DNA from: Stutzerimonas stutzeri
GTDB lineage: Bacteria; Pseudomonadota; Gammaproteobacteria; Pseudomonadales; Pseudomonadaceae
DNA length: 64,000 bases
Assembly: GCF_000952685.1 (NCBI RefSeq)
Contig: NZ_JYHV01000015.1
Coordinates: forward strand, 124,001-188,000
Direction of reading: 5' to 3'
Under the pieces are notes generated by a model. That model did no database searches and was not told the origin of the DNA. It saw only the letters and a program-made list of their open reading frames with translations. The translations under genes and the position numbers were made by a program. Every line of letters starts with the position of its first letter. Positions within the stretch are counted from its first letter, which is position 1. Shown one piece after another: positions 27,030 to 36,575 of the stretch.

Positions 27030-27875
27030 ATGCATACCGATGATCGTAGCTGGATCACCCTTCGCCAGGATGCCGATACCGGCATCGAGACCATTCGTGC
27101 GCACTTCGAGGGCCATGCATTCGACCCTCACTGGCATGACAGCTATTTGATTGGCTTCACCGAACAGGGCGTTCAGCAATTCAGTTGCCGGGGTGCGTTG
27201 CACAAGAGCACGCCCGGCCAGATCTTTCTTGTCGAGCCCGGTGAGATCCACGACGGTGATGCACCTGTCGACGGCGGGTTCACCTATTCAATGCTTTACC
27301 TGGAGCCGGCCTGGCTCGCGCGGGAGTTGCGTACGCTTGACGATACGCCGCTAGCCTGTGGTGAACCTGGATTCGATAGAACCCTGACGGAGCGCCCCCA
27401 GCTGCTAAGTGCCATCGCGAACGCATTCCACGCGCTGGAGCAATGCGACCTGCGCATCGTGCGGCAAACCGCGCTGGATACGCTGCTGCTCAACCTGAGC
27501 GGCCATCTTCGCTGGCGGCAGGAGCGACAGGACGACCCGCGACTGCCACGGGTGGCCATTCGTGCGCGCGAATACCTGCATGCGCATTTCGATCAGGACA
27601 TCGGGCTGGATGAGCTCGCTGCGGTGACTGGAGTCAGTCGCTTTCGCTTGTCCCGCGCGTTCAAGGCGGCGTTTGGGCTCGCACCGCATGCCTATCTCAT
27701 CCAGTTGCGGCTGGCCAGGGCGCGCTATCTGCTGGCCCGAGGGCAAGCGCCCGCCGAGGTCGCCTCCATCCTCGGATTTGCCGACCAGAGCCACCTTGGC
27801 CGGTGGTTTCGGCGCGCCTATGGCCTGACCCCGGCGCACTACCGCACGCGCTGCTCGAATCTTCCAGACGACTGA
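27030..27875 (+). CDS. AraC-family regulator next to a LysE-type exporter
   Basis: This 281-residue protein has an AraC-type cupin sensor (AHFEGHAFDPHWHDSYLIGFTEQG, GQIFLVEPGEIHDG) and two C-terminal helix-turn-helices (IGLDELAAVTGVSRFRLSRAF and PAEVASILGFADQSHLGRWF). It is followed 104 bases later by a LysE/RhtB-type exporter gene on the same strand. That AraC-LysE pairing is frequent in pseudomonads, so it probably activates the exporter in response to an amino acid. Confidence 0.88.
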   Translation: MHTDDRSWITLRQDADTGIETIRAHFEGHAFDPHWHDSYLIGFTEQGVQQFSCRGALHKSTPGQIFLVEPGEIHDGDAPVDGGFTYSMLYLEPAWLARELRTLDDTPLACGEPGFDRTLTERPQLLSAIANAFHALEQCDLRIVRQTALDTLLLNLSGHLRWRQERQDDPRLPRVAIRAREYLHAHFDQDIGLDELAAVTGVSRFRLSRAFKAAFGLAPHAYLIQLRLARARYLLARGQAPAEVASILGFADQSHLGRWFRRAYGLTPAHYRTRCSNLPDD

Positions 27876-27979
27876 TTACTGGCTGCTCAGACTGGCACCG
27901 ACGCTACTCAGGAGTCGGACGACATGAGCGATAATTTCGATAGGCCGTTGCACAATCACTGCCGCCGGGGGGGCTCGTT

Positions 27980-28579
27980 ATGATCGAACTCCTGCCGTTT
28001 GCCTTGTTTGCGTTCGTGGCATCCATCACGCCAGGGCCGACCAATGTGCTGGTGCTCAGCCACAGCGTGCGCTTCGGTGTGCTTGGCGCTTTGCCAATCG
28101 TTCTGGGTGGCTGCGCAGGTGCCGCGCTGGTGGTGCTGGCGGTTGGCCTCGGCGTTGGCGATGCGGTGGCGACGCACACTCTGCTGCAGAGCCTGATGAA
28201 GGGGCTCGGTATCCTCTGGCTGAGCTATCTCGCCTGGCAGATCTACACGAGTCCGGAACCCGAGCGCGTGGAAGATGGGGGGGCAGGGTCGCGTATCGGT
28301 TTTCTAGCCTCGGCAGGCCTGCAACTGGTCAATCCCAAGGCCTGGATGATGGCCATTGCGGTCATCAGCGTATTCGCCCGCCCCGGCGCGGAGCGCTGGG
28401 ATGACGTGACGCAGCTGTCACTGGTGTTCTTCTGCATTTCCCTGCCGTGCCTGGGCGCTTGGGCGCTCCTCGGACGAGGTGCGGCAGCGCTCCTGGGATC
28501 CAGGGTACGGCGGGTAATGTTCAATCGGAGCCTGGCGGTACTGTTGTTGCTGTCTGCCTTGGCGACGTTATTGCCCTGA
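27980..28579 (+). CDS. LysE/RhtB-family amino acid exporter
   Basis: This 199-residue inner membrane protein has about six helices and the family N-terminus LLPFALFAFVASITPGPTNVLVLSHS, with the PGP turn and a second-half LQLVNPKAWMMAIAVISVF block. Members export amino acids such as homoserine, threonine or lysine; the substrate here is unknown. It lies downstream of an AraC regulator gene and converges with a LysR gene. Confidence 0.9.
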   Translation: MIELLPFALFAFVASITPGPTNVLVLSHSVRFGVLGALPIVLGGCAGAALVVLAVGLGVGDAVATHTLLQSLMKGLGILWLSYLAWQIYTSPEPERVEDGGAGSRIGFLASAGLQLVNPKAWMMAIAVISVFARPGAERWDDVTQLSLVFFCISLPCLGAWALLGRGAAALLGSRVRRVMFNRSLAVLLLLSALATLLP

Positions 28580-28614
28580 TTGCCTGCAGTCGTGGTCGTG
28601 CGCAAGCGTCTTGG

Positions 28615-29541
28615 TTATCGACCGTGCCGGCCGGTTACGGGTGCGTGCTGCGCCATCAGCTCTGCGATCCAATCGATGAACACGCGCAGTTTGGCGCTGA
28701 CATGTCGGTTCGGGGGAAACGCGATATACATCGGCATCGAATCGAGTTGCCAGCTTTCGAACAGGGGGATCAACTCGCCGCGTGCCAGATGATCCTTGGC
28801 CATGTAATCCGGCAGCCATAAAACACCCAGCCCGGCCAGGCCGGCCGCGAGGTAAGCGTTGCCGTCGTCGACCGAGAGCAGATAGCGACCGAGCACCTTG
28901 ATGTTCTCTCCGTTGCCGTGCATGGCATACGGGACGACTTTGCCGGCCCGTTCCCAGAGGAAACCCACAATCCGGTGGTGCGTGTCTTGCAACTCCCGCG
29001 GATGTGAGGGCGTGCCGGCCCGCTCCAGGTAGCTCGGCGCCGCGTAGACCCCAAGCCGTAGGTCGCCGACATGCCGCGCTATCAGTGATTGGTCGGTGAG
29101 TTCGCCGCCGCGCACGACACAGTCCACGTTCTCGCCGATCAAATCGACCGTGCGATCGCTTACGCCCATGTCCAGCTGAATGTCCGGATACCGAGCGTAA
29201 AACGCAGGCAGCGCTGGTACCAGAATCATCCGGGCAAAGGGGCTGGGCACGTCCACGCGCAAACGACCCCGAGGGAGTGCCGAGGCACTGGACAGGCTGG
29301 TTTCGGCGTCGTCCATGTCGGCCAGTAGCCGTACTACGCGCTCATAGTAGGCAGCACCGTCGGCCGTGACGTTGACCTTGCGGGTGGTGCGGTTGAGCAG
29401 CCTGACACGCAATCTGGCCTCCAGTTGCTGCACCAGTTGTGACACGGTGGTCTTGCTCATGTGCAGGGTTTCGGCTGCCTTGGTGAAGCTGCCGGTCTCA
29501 ACCACGCGGATGAATGCCTTCATCGCATCAAAACGGTCCAT
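28615..29541 (-). CDS. LysR-family regulator divergent from a RidA-like gene
   Basis: This 308-residue LysR protein has the CrgA/DsdC-like start MDRFDAMKAFIRVVETGSFTKAAETL with helix-turn-helix MSKTTVSQLVQQLEARL, and the subgroup block GRLRVDVPSPFARMILVPALPAF. It is divergent from the RidA-like gene at 29685 with 143 bases between, so that gene is its likely target. Confidence 0.88.
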   Translation of the reverse strand: MDRFDAMKAFIRVVETGSFTKAAETLHMSKTTVSQLVQQLEARLRVRLLNRTTRKVNVTADGAAYYERVVRLLADMDDAETSLSSASALPRGRLRVDVPSPFARMILVPALPAFYARYPDIQLDMGVSDRTVDLIGENVDCVVRGGELTDQSLIARHVGDLRLGVYAAPSYLERAGTPSHPRELQDTHHRIVGFLWERAGKVVPYAMHGNGENIKVLGRYLLSVDDGNAYLAAGLAGLGVLWLPDYMAKDHLARGELIPLFESWQLDSMPMYIAFPPNRHVSAKLRVFIDWIAELMAQHAPVTGRHGR

Positions 29542-29684
29542 CTCTGCTCCAGCCTCGGGGGATTGTTTGGATTCTACAAACAGTGATGGGTAGACGCGCC
29601 AGTTTATCCGCCAGGTATGCCCGCCTTAGATTCAACCCATCGTGAATCACAGGCCGGCGACGGCCTATAGACCGAGGTAACCCC

Positions 29685-30089
29685 ATGACCCAGCGCAATG
29701 TTGTTTTCCCACCCGGGCGCCAGGCGCTCTACGAACGCAACCGCTATTCGCCGGCGATCCGCGCCAACGGCTTCCTGTTCGTTTCGGGGCAGGTCGGTAG
29801 CCGTGAAGACGGCTCGCCGGAGCCGGATCTGACGGCTCAGGTACGGCTCGCGTTCGAGAACCTGAACGCGATCCTGAAGGCTGCAAACTGCACCTTCGAC
29901 GATGTGGTTGACGTCACCGTGTTCATGGTCGATCCGCAATCGACGTTCGAAACCATCTGGAAGGTCGTACCCGAGTTCTGGGGAAGCGCGCCGCACCCGA
30001 CGCTGACCGCTGTCGGCGTGACCTGGCTCTACGGCTTCCAGTTCGAAATCAAGGTGATCGCGAAACTGCCAGAGGGCACTGATGGTTGA
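29685..30089 (+). CDS. RidA/YjgF-family protein
   Basis: This 134-residue protein has the RidA fold: NRYSPAIRANGFLFVSGQVGS near the N-terminus and ATLTAVGVTWLYGF-like C-terminal strands (residues about 105-125). RidA proteins hydrolyse reactive enamine/imine intermediates; some paralogs act on specific catabolic intermediates. The classical catalytic Arg before the C-terminal strand (R in PARxxV) is not seen, since the sequence reads PHPTLTAVGVTW. It may be one of the Rid7-like subgroups. Likely controlled by the divergent LysR protein. Confidence 0.84.
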   Translation: MTQRNVVFPPGRQALYERNRYSPAIRANGFLFVSGQVGSREDGSPEPDLTAQVRLAFENLNAILKAANCTFDDVVDVTVFMVDPQSTFETIWKVVPEFWGSAPHPTLTAVGVTWLYGFQFEIKVIAKLPEGTDG

Positions 30090-30325
30090 CCGGATCTAAA
30101 GCAAACGGCCGGCTGCTGCGCGCTGGCTAAACCGCCGAAGCCAGCAGCGCGGCCTGTTCGATGATTGGCTGCTGACGAGCTCAGGTTCGTTTCAGCCAAT
30201 CTGGGCTAGGCTTCTTCTCGAAACTGCTGACCCCATCGCTCGTAATAAGCCGTTCAAGATGCGCTGTGTATAAAGCCTGAGAGCAACCATCATGTCGCAA
30301 CTGCTGATCCGAGGAGGGCCCTTGC

Positions 30326-31246
30326 ATGGCTGCAGCTGAGTCCGCATCGCTCGAGCCGCTTCTAGGTAACGGAACGCTGCGTGCTGCCGCTGCAGAGGCT
30401 ACGGGCCTTGGTACCCTGTCGCTGCTCGGCGGTCTGGTGACGTTCGACCGGCGCCGGTGGGCCTGCAAAGAGGCGGAGATTCAATGGACCGCGCCCAGCC
30501 ATGTCATCGTGCTGACCGAGCGCGGCATGACCACGACCACGCAGATTTACAGCGAATCCCGGCGCATCTATCAGGGCAGCGACCGTCCGGGGGCTTTGTC
30601 CTTCGTGCCCGCCGGTGTTGAACGCTCCGGTTACTTTCACGAGGCGGATTTGGTCTACAGCGCCCTGTGGCTGGATCCATCGCTGGATCTTCCGGGATGT
30701 TCTGCGCTATTGGATCGACCGATCCGGGTCAACGGTAGCGATGAGGTGGTCCGCAGCTTGATTGGCTCGCTCGCGGCCGAAGTCAGTGCCGGGCATCTGC
30801 CGGATTCGGTCTATCTGGAGCATCTCGTGAGCCTGGTGAGCCTTCGCTTGGCAAATGGCGGACCCGACGAATCACCAGGTAAGCGCCGGCGGAGGCTCGG
30901 GCCCCAACTGGTGAAACGTCTGACGGAATACATCGAGTCGCGACTCGATAGCGACATTTCGCTGACCGACCTGGCGCGACTGGCCTGCATGCCGGTCGAT
31001 ACATTCTCGCGCCACTTCAGGGCGGAAACCGGCATGGCGCCCTATGCCTACGTGCTGGAGCGCCGCGTGCGCCGCGCCGAAGCGCTGCTGCAGTCGAGTG
31101 CAATGCCGATCAGCCTCATGGCGCTCGAGCTCGGCTTTTCCAGTCAAAGCCATTTCACCTCCACGTTCCGGCGTTTGACCGGTACCACGCCGCACCTCTA
31201 TCGGCGTCATCGCGTCCGGGATGCTGACATTCTTCCGCATAGTTGA
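30326..31246 (+). CDS. AraC-family regulator upstream of the paoABC-type genes
   Basis: This 306-residue protein has an N-terminal sensor region without an obvious metal-binding cupin motif and two C-terminal helix-turn-helices (ISLTDLARLACMPVDTFSRHF and ISLMALELGFSSQSHFTSTFRR). The ATG at 30326 follows GAGGAGGG. It lies 60 bases before the paoA-like gene on the same strand and is probably its regulator, perhaps sensing an aldehyde. The 236 bases before it hold no gene. Confidence 0.88.
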   Translation: MAAAESASLEPLLGNGTLRAAAAEATGLGTLSLLGGLVTFDRRRWACKEAEIQWTAPSHVIVLTERGMTTTTQIYSESRRIYQGSDRPGALSFVPAGVERSGYFHEADLVYSALWLDPSLDLPGCSALLDRPIRVNGSDEVVRSLIGSLAAEVSAGHLPDSVYLEHLVSLVSLRLANGGPDESPGKRRRRLGPQLVKRLTEYIESRLDSDISLTDLARLACMPVDTFSRHFRAETGMAPYAYVLERRVRRAEALLQSSAMPISLMALELGFSSQSHFTSTFRRLTGTTPHLYRRHRVRDADILPHS

Positions 31247-31306
31247 AAGAACGCTGCACATCGATCCACGACACTCCCGAGCAACCGCTTGTTTCGGGAG
31301 ACAACC

Positions 31307-31954
31307 ATGGACGAGAACAACACCCCACGAACGACCCGCCGAGCCCTTTTGCAGGCCGGTGCTGCCGCCGGCTTGCTGCTCACCACCGGTGTGCGCGCGC
31401 TGGCTCGACCTGAAGTTGCATCTCCAACTGCCGCTCCGGTCGACGCCGCATCATTCCGCTTGCTGGTCAACGGCAGCGATTACGAATTGGCGCTCGATGC
31501 GCGGACCACATTGCTCGATGCACTGCGGGAACACCTTGGCCTGACCGGAACCAAGAAGGGCTGTGACCACGGCCAGTGTGGTGCCTGTACGGTGTTGGTG
31601 AACGGCCGGCGAATCAACGCGTGCCTGACCTTGGCGGTGATGCATGAAGGCGACGACATCGTCACCATCGAGGGCCTTGCCAACGGGGAAACCCTGCATC
31701 CACTGCAGCAGGCGTTCATCGAACGCGATGCCTTCCAGTGCGGTTACTGCACGCCGGGGCAGATCTGCTCCGCCGTCGGCATGCTGGCGGAGGTCCGGGC
31801 CGGCTGGCCGAGCCATGTCACGGCGGATGTCGGGCGCGCGAGTCCCGCCCTGACCGACATGGAAATCCGCGAGCGGATGAGCGGCAATCTATGCCGCTGC
31901 GCCGCCTATCCCAACATCGTCGCCGCCATTCGCGACGCGGCGGAGGAGGCCTGA
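31307..31954 (+). CDS. paoA: Aldehyde oxidoreductase iron-sulfur subunit, PaoA-like
   Basis: This 215-residue protein is the [2Fe-2S] subunit of a xanthine-oxidase-family enzyme. A twin-arginine leader ([17 protein letters not shown]) precedes the ferredoxin domain with [15 protein letters not shown] and a second cysteine cluster ([10 protein letters not shown] and CRCAAY). E. coli PaoABC is a periplasmic aldehyde dehydrogenase exported by Tat through PaoA, which fits here. ATG 31307 was preferred to 31289, since it gives the usual short Tat n-region. The next gene starts two bases after its stop. Confidence 0.9.
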   Translation: MDENNTPRTTRRALLQAGAAAGLLLTTGVRALARPEVASPTAAPVDAASFRLLVNGSDYELALDARTTLLDALREHLGLTGTKKGCDHGQCGACTVLVNGRRINACLTLAVMHEGDDIVTIEGLANGETLHPLQQAFIERDAFQCGYCTPGQICSAVGMLAEVRAGWPSHVTADVGRASPALTDMEIRERMSGNLCRCAAYPNIVAAIRDAAEEA

Positions 31955-31956
31955 GC

Positions 31957-32955
31957 ATGCTTTCGTTTGACTACCAGCGTGCCTCCAGTCCCGCAGAGGC
32001 AGCTGCCACCGTTGCCGCGAACCCACAAGCACGCTTCATCGGTGGTGGTACCAATCTGATCGACTTGATGAAGCTGTCCATCGAGCGGCCCTCTCAGCTG
32101 GTCGACATCAGCAGACTACCGCTGACCGGGATCGAGCAAACCGCTGAAGGCGGCCTTCGTATCGGGGCGCTGGTGCGCAACAGCAATCTTGCGGCCGATC
32201 AGCGAGTGCGCGACGGCTACCCGTTGCTGACGCAAGCGTTGCTGGCGGGCGCCTCAGGGCAGATTCGCAACAAGGCGACCACCGCCGGAAACCTGCTGCA
32301 ACGGACCCGATGCCCCTACTTTTACGACACGAACATGCCGTGCAACAAACGTCAGCCTGGCGCCGGCTGCTCGGCGTTACAGGGGCACAATCGCGTAAGT
32401 GCGGTGCTCGGAGCCAGCGACGCCTGCATTGCCGTGCATCCTTCCGACATGGCGGTGGCCATGACTGCGCTGGGCGCCAGCATCGAAACCCTGCGGTCGG
32501 ACGGCACGCCGCGCCGCATTCCGATCGAGCGTCTGTACCGCTTGCCCGGCGATACGCCGCACATCGAAACGGACCTGGCGCAGGGTGAACTCATCGTCGC
32601 GGTGACTCTGCCGCCTGCGCCAGACGGCCAGCAGCTCTACCGCAAGGTACGTGACAGGGCGTCCTACGCCTTTGCGCTGGTATCGGTGGCGGTCATCGTC
32701 GAGGCCGGTGGCGGCGAGGTGCGCAACGCTCGCATCGCGCTCGGCGGCGTCGCGCACAAGCCCTGGCGGCCGAGCGAGGCGGAGCAGCGTTTGGTTGGGC
32801 AACCGGCTACCGACGCGAGCTATGTCGCCGCCGCCGACGCTGCGTTGGCACAAGCAAGAGGGCGCGGCGACAACGACTTCAAGATTCCATTGGCCAAGCG
32901 AGTCGTGCGCCAGACATTGGCGGCGGCCACCCGTACGGAGCGAGTACCCTCATGA
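31957..32955 (+). CDS. paoB: Aldehyde oxidoreductase FAD-binding subunit, PaoB-like
   Basis: This 332-residue subunit has the FAD-binding signature [16 protein letters not shown] and the [11 protein letters not shown]-like block ([15 protein letters not shown]). Cysteines in [18 protein letters not shown] and PGAGCSAL match the insertion that holds an extra [4Fe-4S] cluster in E. coli PaoB. Electrons from the molybdenum site would pass through the Fe-S clusters to FAD here. It follows paoA by two bases and overlaps paoC by four. Confidence 0.91.
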   Translation: MLSFDYQRASSPAEAAATVAANPQARFIGGGTNLIDLMKLSIERPSQLVDISRLPLTGIEQTAEGGLRIGALVRNSNLAADQRVRDGYPLLTQALLAGASGQIRNKATTAGNLLQRTRCPYFYDTNMPCNKRQPGAGCSALQGHNRVSAVLGASDACIAVHPSDMAVAMTALGASIETLRSDGTPRRIPIERLYRLPGDTPHIETDLAQGELIVAVTLPPAPDGQQLYRKVRDRASYAFALVSVAVIVEAGGGEVRNARIALGGVAHKPWRPSEAEQRLVGQPATDASYVAAADAALAQARGRGDNDFKIPLAKRVVRQTLAAATRTERVPS

Positions 32956-35216
32956 CAGCTGCGAATGAAGGGCCCATCGGGCAGCCCGTAAACCGAGTGG
33001 ACGGCCGACTCAAGGTGACCGGGCGAGCCACCTATGCCTATGAACATTGCGATGTGGAGCGGATGGTTTATGGCTACATTCTCGGCGCGGCGATTGCGAG
33101 GGGACGTATCGTCGAGATCGATACCCGCGAGGCCGAGCGGGCACCCGGTGTGCTCCATGTCATGACCCATCGCAACGCGCCGAACCAGCCATCGTTCGGC
33201 CCACCGGTGACCCCGACGCCAGCCGAGACCTTCACCCGTGCGCGGCCAATGCTGGCGACCGCCGATGTGCATTATTACGATGAGCCAGTGGCGCTGGTGG
33301 TCGCGCAAACCTTCGAAGCCGCTCGGGCCGGAGCGGGTCTGATACGGGTTCGCTATGCCACGGAGCAAGGCGAGTTCGATCTGCGTTCCCGTCTGGAACA
33401 GGCGTACACACCGGTGCGAACCAATGCCGGCTTCGAGACCGATAGCGCCATGGGCGACGTCGAGACGGTATTCCCGCAATCGGCCTTTACGGTGGATGTC
33501 CGCTACAGCACGCCGTACCAGAGCCATAACCCGATGGAGCCGCACGCGGCGCTGGCGGTCTGGTCGAGCGACGGTCTGACGCTCTATACCTCCACGCAGA
33601 CGCTGGCCAACACCCAAGGGGGAGTAGCGGCCACCCTTGGTATTGCGCCCGAGCGGGTGCGGGTCGTGAGTCCTTACGTTGGCGGTGGTTTCGGCGCCAA
33701 GCTGATCCCCCACGCCGATTGCATATTGGCCGCACTGGCGGCGCGCGAGCTGGAGCGGCCCGTCAAGGTGGCGCTGACCCGACAGCAGATGTTCGCCAAC
33801 GCCGGTCACCGCGCCGCCATGGTGCATCAGGTACGCCTAGGGGCGGACCGCGATGGCCGGCTCGAGGCGATGGGTTTCGACGTCTGGTCGGCCACTTCGC
33901 GTGTCGAGGAGTTCTGCGAGCAAACGGCAATCTTTGCCCGCTCGCTGTATGCCGCTCCCAATCGCCTGACCCGTCACCGCCTGGTACGCACGGACCTCAA
34001 CCGGGGCGAGTGGATGCGCTCGCCAGGCGAAGCGCCTGGCATGCTGGCGTTCGAATGCGCCATGGACGAACTGGCCGTGCGGTTGGCGGTCGACCCGATC
34101 GAGCTGCGGGTCCGTAATGAGCCCGAGGTCGATCCGGAGCGCGGCGTTCCGTTTTCTTCTCGCTCATTGATCGAATGCATGCGTACCGGCGCCGAGCGCT
34201 TCGGTTGGGAGCGGCGCAACCCAACCCCGGCGAAGATCAGAGAAGGGCGGACGCTCATCGGAATGGGGATGGCCGCGGCGATTCGTCCGAACTACCTGGG
34301 CCGGTTTTCGGCACATGTGGCGATCAGCGCCACCGGGCGGGTAAGCGTCCGGCTCGACATGACCGACATCGGCACGGGCACCTATACCATCCTGACCCAG
34401 GTCGCTGCTGAGCGGCTCGGCGTCCCGATGTCGGCAGTCGAGGTTCGGCTGGGCGACACGCGTTTCCCGCGGACATCAGGCTCGGGCGGCTCATGGGGCG
34501 CATCGAGCGCGGCGTCGGCGGTCGATGCGGCCTGTCTGCAGTTGAGATCCTTGATCGTCGAAGCGGCTAACGCCCGACCTGACTCGCCTTATGAAAACGC
34601 CAACCCGGACGATCTCCGATTCGTTAATGGCACCGTTGCTATCGGCGAGCACCGGGAGCGGCTGACCGACTTGCTAGGGCGGATTGCACCGGCCGGCTTG
34701 CGGGCCGAAGCGAGCGTCGGCCCGATGGGGGATGCGTACAAGGACTTTTCCCAGCATTCGTTCGGGGCACATTTCGCCGAAGTCTCGGTGAACATCGATA
34801 CCGGCGAGATTCGCATGCGCCGAATGCTCTCGGTGATCGATGCCGGGCGCATCCTCAATGCCAAGACCGCGCGCTCGCAGATACTCGGCGGCATGGCTTG
34901 GGGCATAGGTGCGGCGCTGCTGGAACAGACCGTGCTCGACGGGCGATACGGGCATTTCGTCAACCATGACCTGGCCGAATACCTGCTGCCGACCAATGCC
35001 GACATAGCCGATATGGATGTGGTTTTCATCGGGGAGCCCGACCTGAATGCCAATCCGCTGGGTAGCAAGGGGCTCGGTGAGCTGGGCGTGTGCGGTGCTG
35101 GAGCAGCGGTAGCCAACGCGGTGTACAACGCGACGGGCATCCGCGTGCGCGACTTCCCGCTGACCTTGGACAAGCTGCTACCGAGCCTCGAATCGATCGA
35201 GCTGACAGCGCGATGA
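32952..35216 (+). CDS. paoC: Aldehyde oxidoreductase molybdenum-binding subunit, PaoC-like
   Basis: This 754-residue protein is the catalytic subunit of the xanthine-oxidase family, standard length or slightly longer than E. coli PaoC. It has the N-terminal [17 protein letters not shown] block, the molybdopterin-binding GGGFGAKL and a C-terminal [12 protein letters not shown] with the catalytic glutamate. As PaoC it would bind a molybdenum cytosine dinucleotide cofactor and oxidise aldehydes, with aromatic ones favoured by the E. coli enzyme. No paoD/xdhC-type cofactor chaperone gene follows in this window. Confidence 0.92.
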   Translation: MTAANEGPIGQPVNRVDGRLKVTGRATYAYEHCDVERMVYGYILGAAIARGRIVEIDTREAERAPGVLHVMTHRNAPNQPSFGPPVTPTPAETFTRARPMLATADVHYYDEPVALVVAQTFEAARAGAGLIRVRYATEQGEFDLRSRLEQAYTPVRTNAGFETDSAMGDVETVFPQSAFTVDVRYSTPYQSHNPMEPHAALAVWSSDGLTLYTSTQTLANTQGGVAATLGIAPERVRVVSPYVGGGFGAKLIPHADCILAALAARELERPVKVALTRQQMFANAGHRAAMVHQVRLGADRDGRLEAMGFDVWSATSRVEEFCEQTAIFARSLYAAPNRLTRHRLVRTDLNRGEWMRSPGEAPGMLAFECAMDELAVRLAVDPIELRVRNEPEVDPERGVPFSSRSLIECMRTGAERFGWERRNPTPAKIREGRTLIGMGMAAAIRPNYLGRFSAHVAISATGRVSVRLDMTDIGTGTYTILTQVAAERLGVPMSAVEVRLGDTRFPRTSGSGGSWGASSAASAVDAACLQLRSLIVEAANARPDSPYENANPDDLRFVNGTVAIGEHRERLTDLLGRIAPAGLRAEASVGPMGDAYKDFSQHSFGAHFAEVSVNIDTGEIRMRRMLSVIDAGRILNAKTARSQILGGMAWGIGAALLEQTVLDGRYGHFVNHDLAEYLLPTNADIADMDVVFIGEPDLNANPLGSKGLGELGVCGAGAAVANAVYNATGIRVRDFPLTLDKLLPSLESIELTAR

Positions 35217-35337
35217 ACCCCAGCCGGGGCAACAGGTACCTGCGTACATGGGGTAACGTTGCCAATCGAGCGCTCGAACGTCCGACAGCGGTCGTATGTC
35301 CTGACGGCCCGACGCTTACTGGCGCAAGCTCCCAGGC

Positions 35338-36342
35338 TCAGCAAGGCGCGGCGGCCGTGCTGCCGCGCACGACCAGCTCGTAAGGCAGGACGACATGAGG
35401 TGTTTCGAGAGGGCGCTTTTCGAACTGCGCCACCAGCATCTCGACCGCCTGCCGGCCGAACGCTTCGGCGGGTTGTGCGATGGTCGTCAATGGCGGATCG
35501 CAGAAGGCAGCGAAGGGGATGTCATCGAATCCGGCGACCGACATATCCTGCGGGACCCGTAAGCCGGATTGGCGGATGCGCTGGATGGCGCCAATCGCCA
35601 TCTCATCGTTCTCGCAGAAGATCGCCGTGGGACGGTTCGGATAACGCAATAGCTGGTCTGCCGCTTGATAGCCGGCCTGCAAGGTGAAGTTGCCGCGGCA
35701 GAGCAGTTCGGGGTCGGCTGCAATGCCCGCGGCGCTGAGGGCATCCTCGTAGCCGGCGATCCGGTCACGCGTCAATGGACTGCCTTGCGGCCCCTTGATC
35801 AGGCCGATGCGACGATGGCCCAGCGCGAGCAGGTGTTCGGTCATCGTGCGGGCGGCGGCACGGTTATCCAGACGAACAGTGGGACAGGGCGGCGTATCGA
35901 GCACTTCGCAAGCGTTGACCATAGGTGGCGGGTCGTCGCCGTGACGGCAGGTCTCGCTGAACGGATTGAACGCCCGAAGCTGGATGACACCGTCGGCCTG
36001 GTGGGCGTGGACCAGCTCCGCGTAGGCCGTCTCGACCTCCTCACGGCCCCGGGTATCGCACAGCAGCACGCGGTAATCGAACGCCTGCGCGGCTTCCTGT
36101 ATGCCGCTGATGACGCGGGCGAAGAATACGTTGGCGATAACCGGCACCAGCACGACAAGGTTGCGGGTCCTGCGGGAACGGAATTGTATAGCCATCAGAT
36201 TAGGGCGATAGCCGGCTTGCTCGACTGCCGTATGCACGCGATCGCGGGTCTGCGGCGAAACCTTCTCAGGAGACTTCAACGTGCGCGATACGGTGGCAAC
36301 AGAAACCCCCGCCAGTTCGGCCACCTTGCGAATGTTCGGCAT
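35338..36342 (-). CDS. LacI-family repressor of the sugar-oxidoreductase cluster
   Basis: This 334-residue protein has the LacI headpiece MPNIRKVAELAGVSVATVSRTLKSPEKVS with the minor-groove hinge RPNLMAIQFRSRRT, and a ribose-binding-protein-like core with NVFFARVISGIQEAA and CENDEMAIGAIQRI. ATG 36342 was chosen because the 30 codons before it lie outside the headpiece. The divergent gene at 36576 is preceded by a perfect 28-bp palindrome centred on AACCGGTT, which looks like its operator. The ligand is probably a sugar or sugar acid. Confidence 0.92.
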   Translation of the reverse strand: MPNIRKVAELAGVSVATVSRTLKSPEKVSPQTRDRVHTAVEQAGYRPNLMAIQFRSRRTRNLVVLVPVIANVFFARVISGIQEAAQAFDYRVLLCDTRGREEVETAYAELVHAHQADGVIQLRAFNPFSETCRHGDDPPPMVNACEVLDTPPCPTVRLDNRAAARTMTEHLLALGHRRIGLIKGPQGSPLTRDRIAGYEDALSAAGIAADPELLCRGNFTLQAGYQAADQLLRYPNRPTAIFCENDEMAIGAIQRIRQSGLRVPQDMSVAGFDDIPFAAFCDPPLTTIAQPAEAFGRQAVEMLVAQFEKRPLETPHVVLPYELVVRGSTAAAPC

Positions 36343-36491
36343 AGCTCCTCGTTGATCAATCCGGTGGTGATCGGTCCGCCGGCAAGTCGATAGCGTAACG
36401 CAGCGATTTGGCTCATGCGTGGGTAGTTGCAACGACTTGCCACGTTCGGATGACGATTACGGTCTGCGCGCTACGTTCTATTCAATCTTTC

Positions 36492-36549
36492 TTGACAGCA
36501 CAGGCTTTGGTGCTAGTTTCTTGATCAATGTAACCGGTTACATTGATCA
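36492..36549 (+). promoter_or_regulatory. Promoter and 28-bp palindromic LacI-type operator
   Basis: TTGACA at 36492-36497 and TAGTTT at 36514-36519 (16-base spacer) could form a sigma-70 promoter. Directly after it, 36522-36549 is a perfect 28-bp palindrome with core TGTAACCGGTTACA, the CG-centred form that LacI-family proteins bind. Sitting over the expected transcription start, it suggests repression of the 36576-40102 genes by the divergent LacI protein. Confidence 0.8.
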
Positions 36550-36575
36550 TAAAACAATTAGAACGGAGTATGGAA

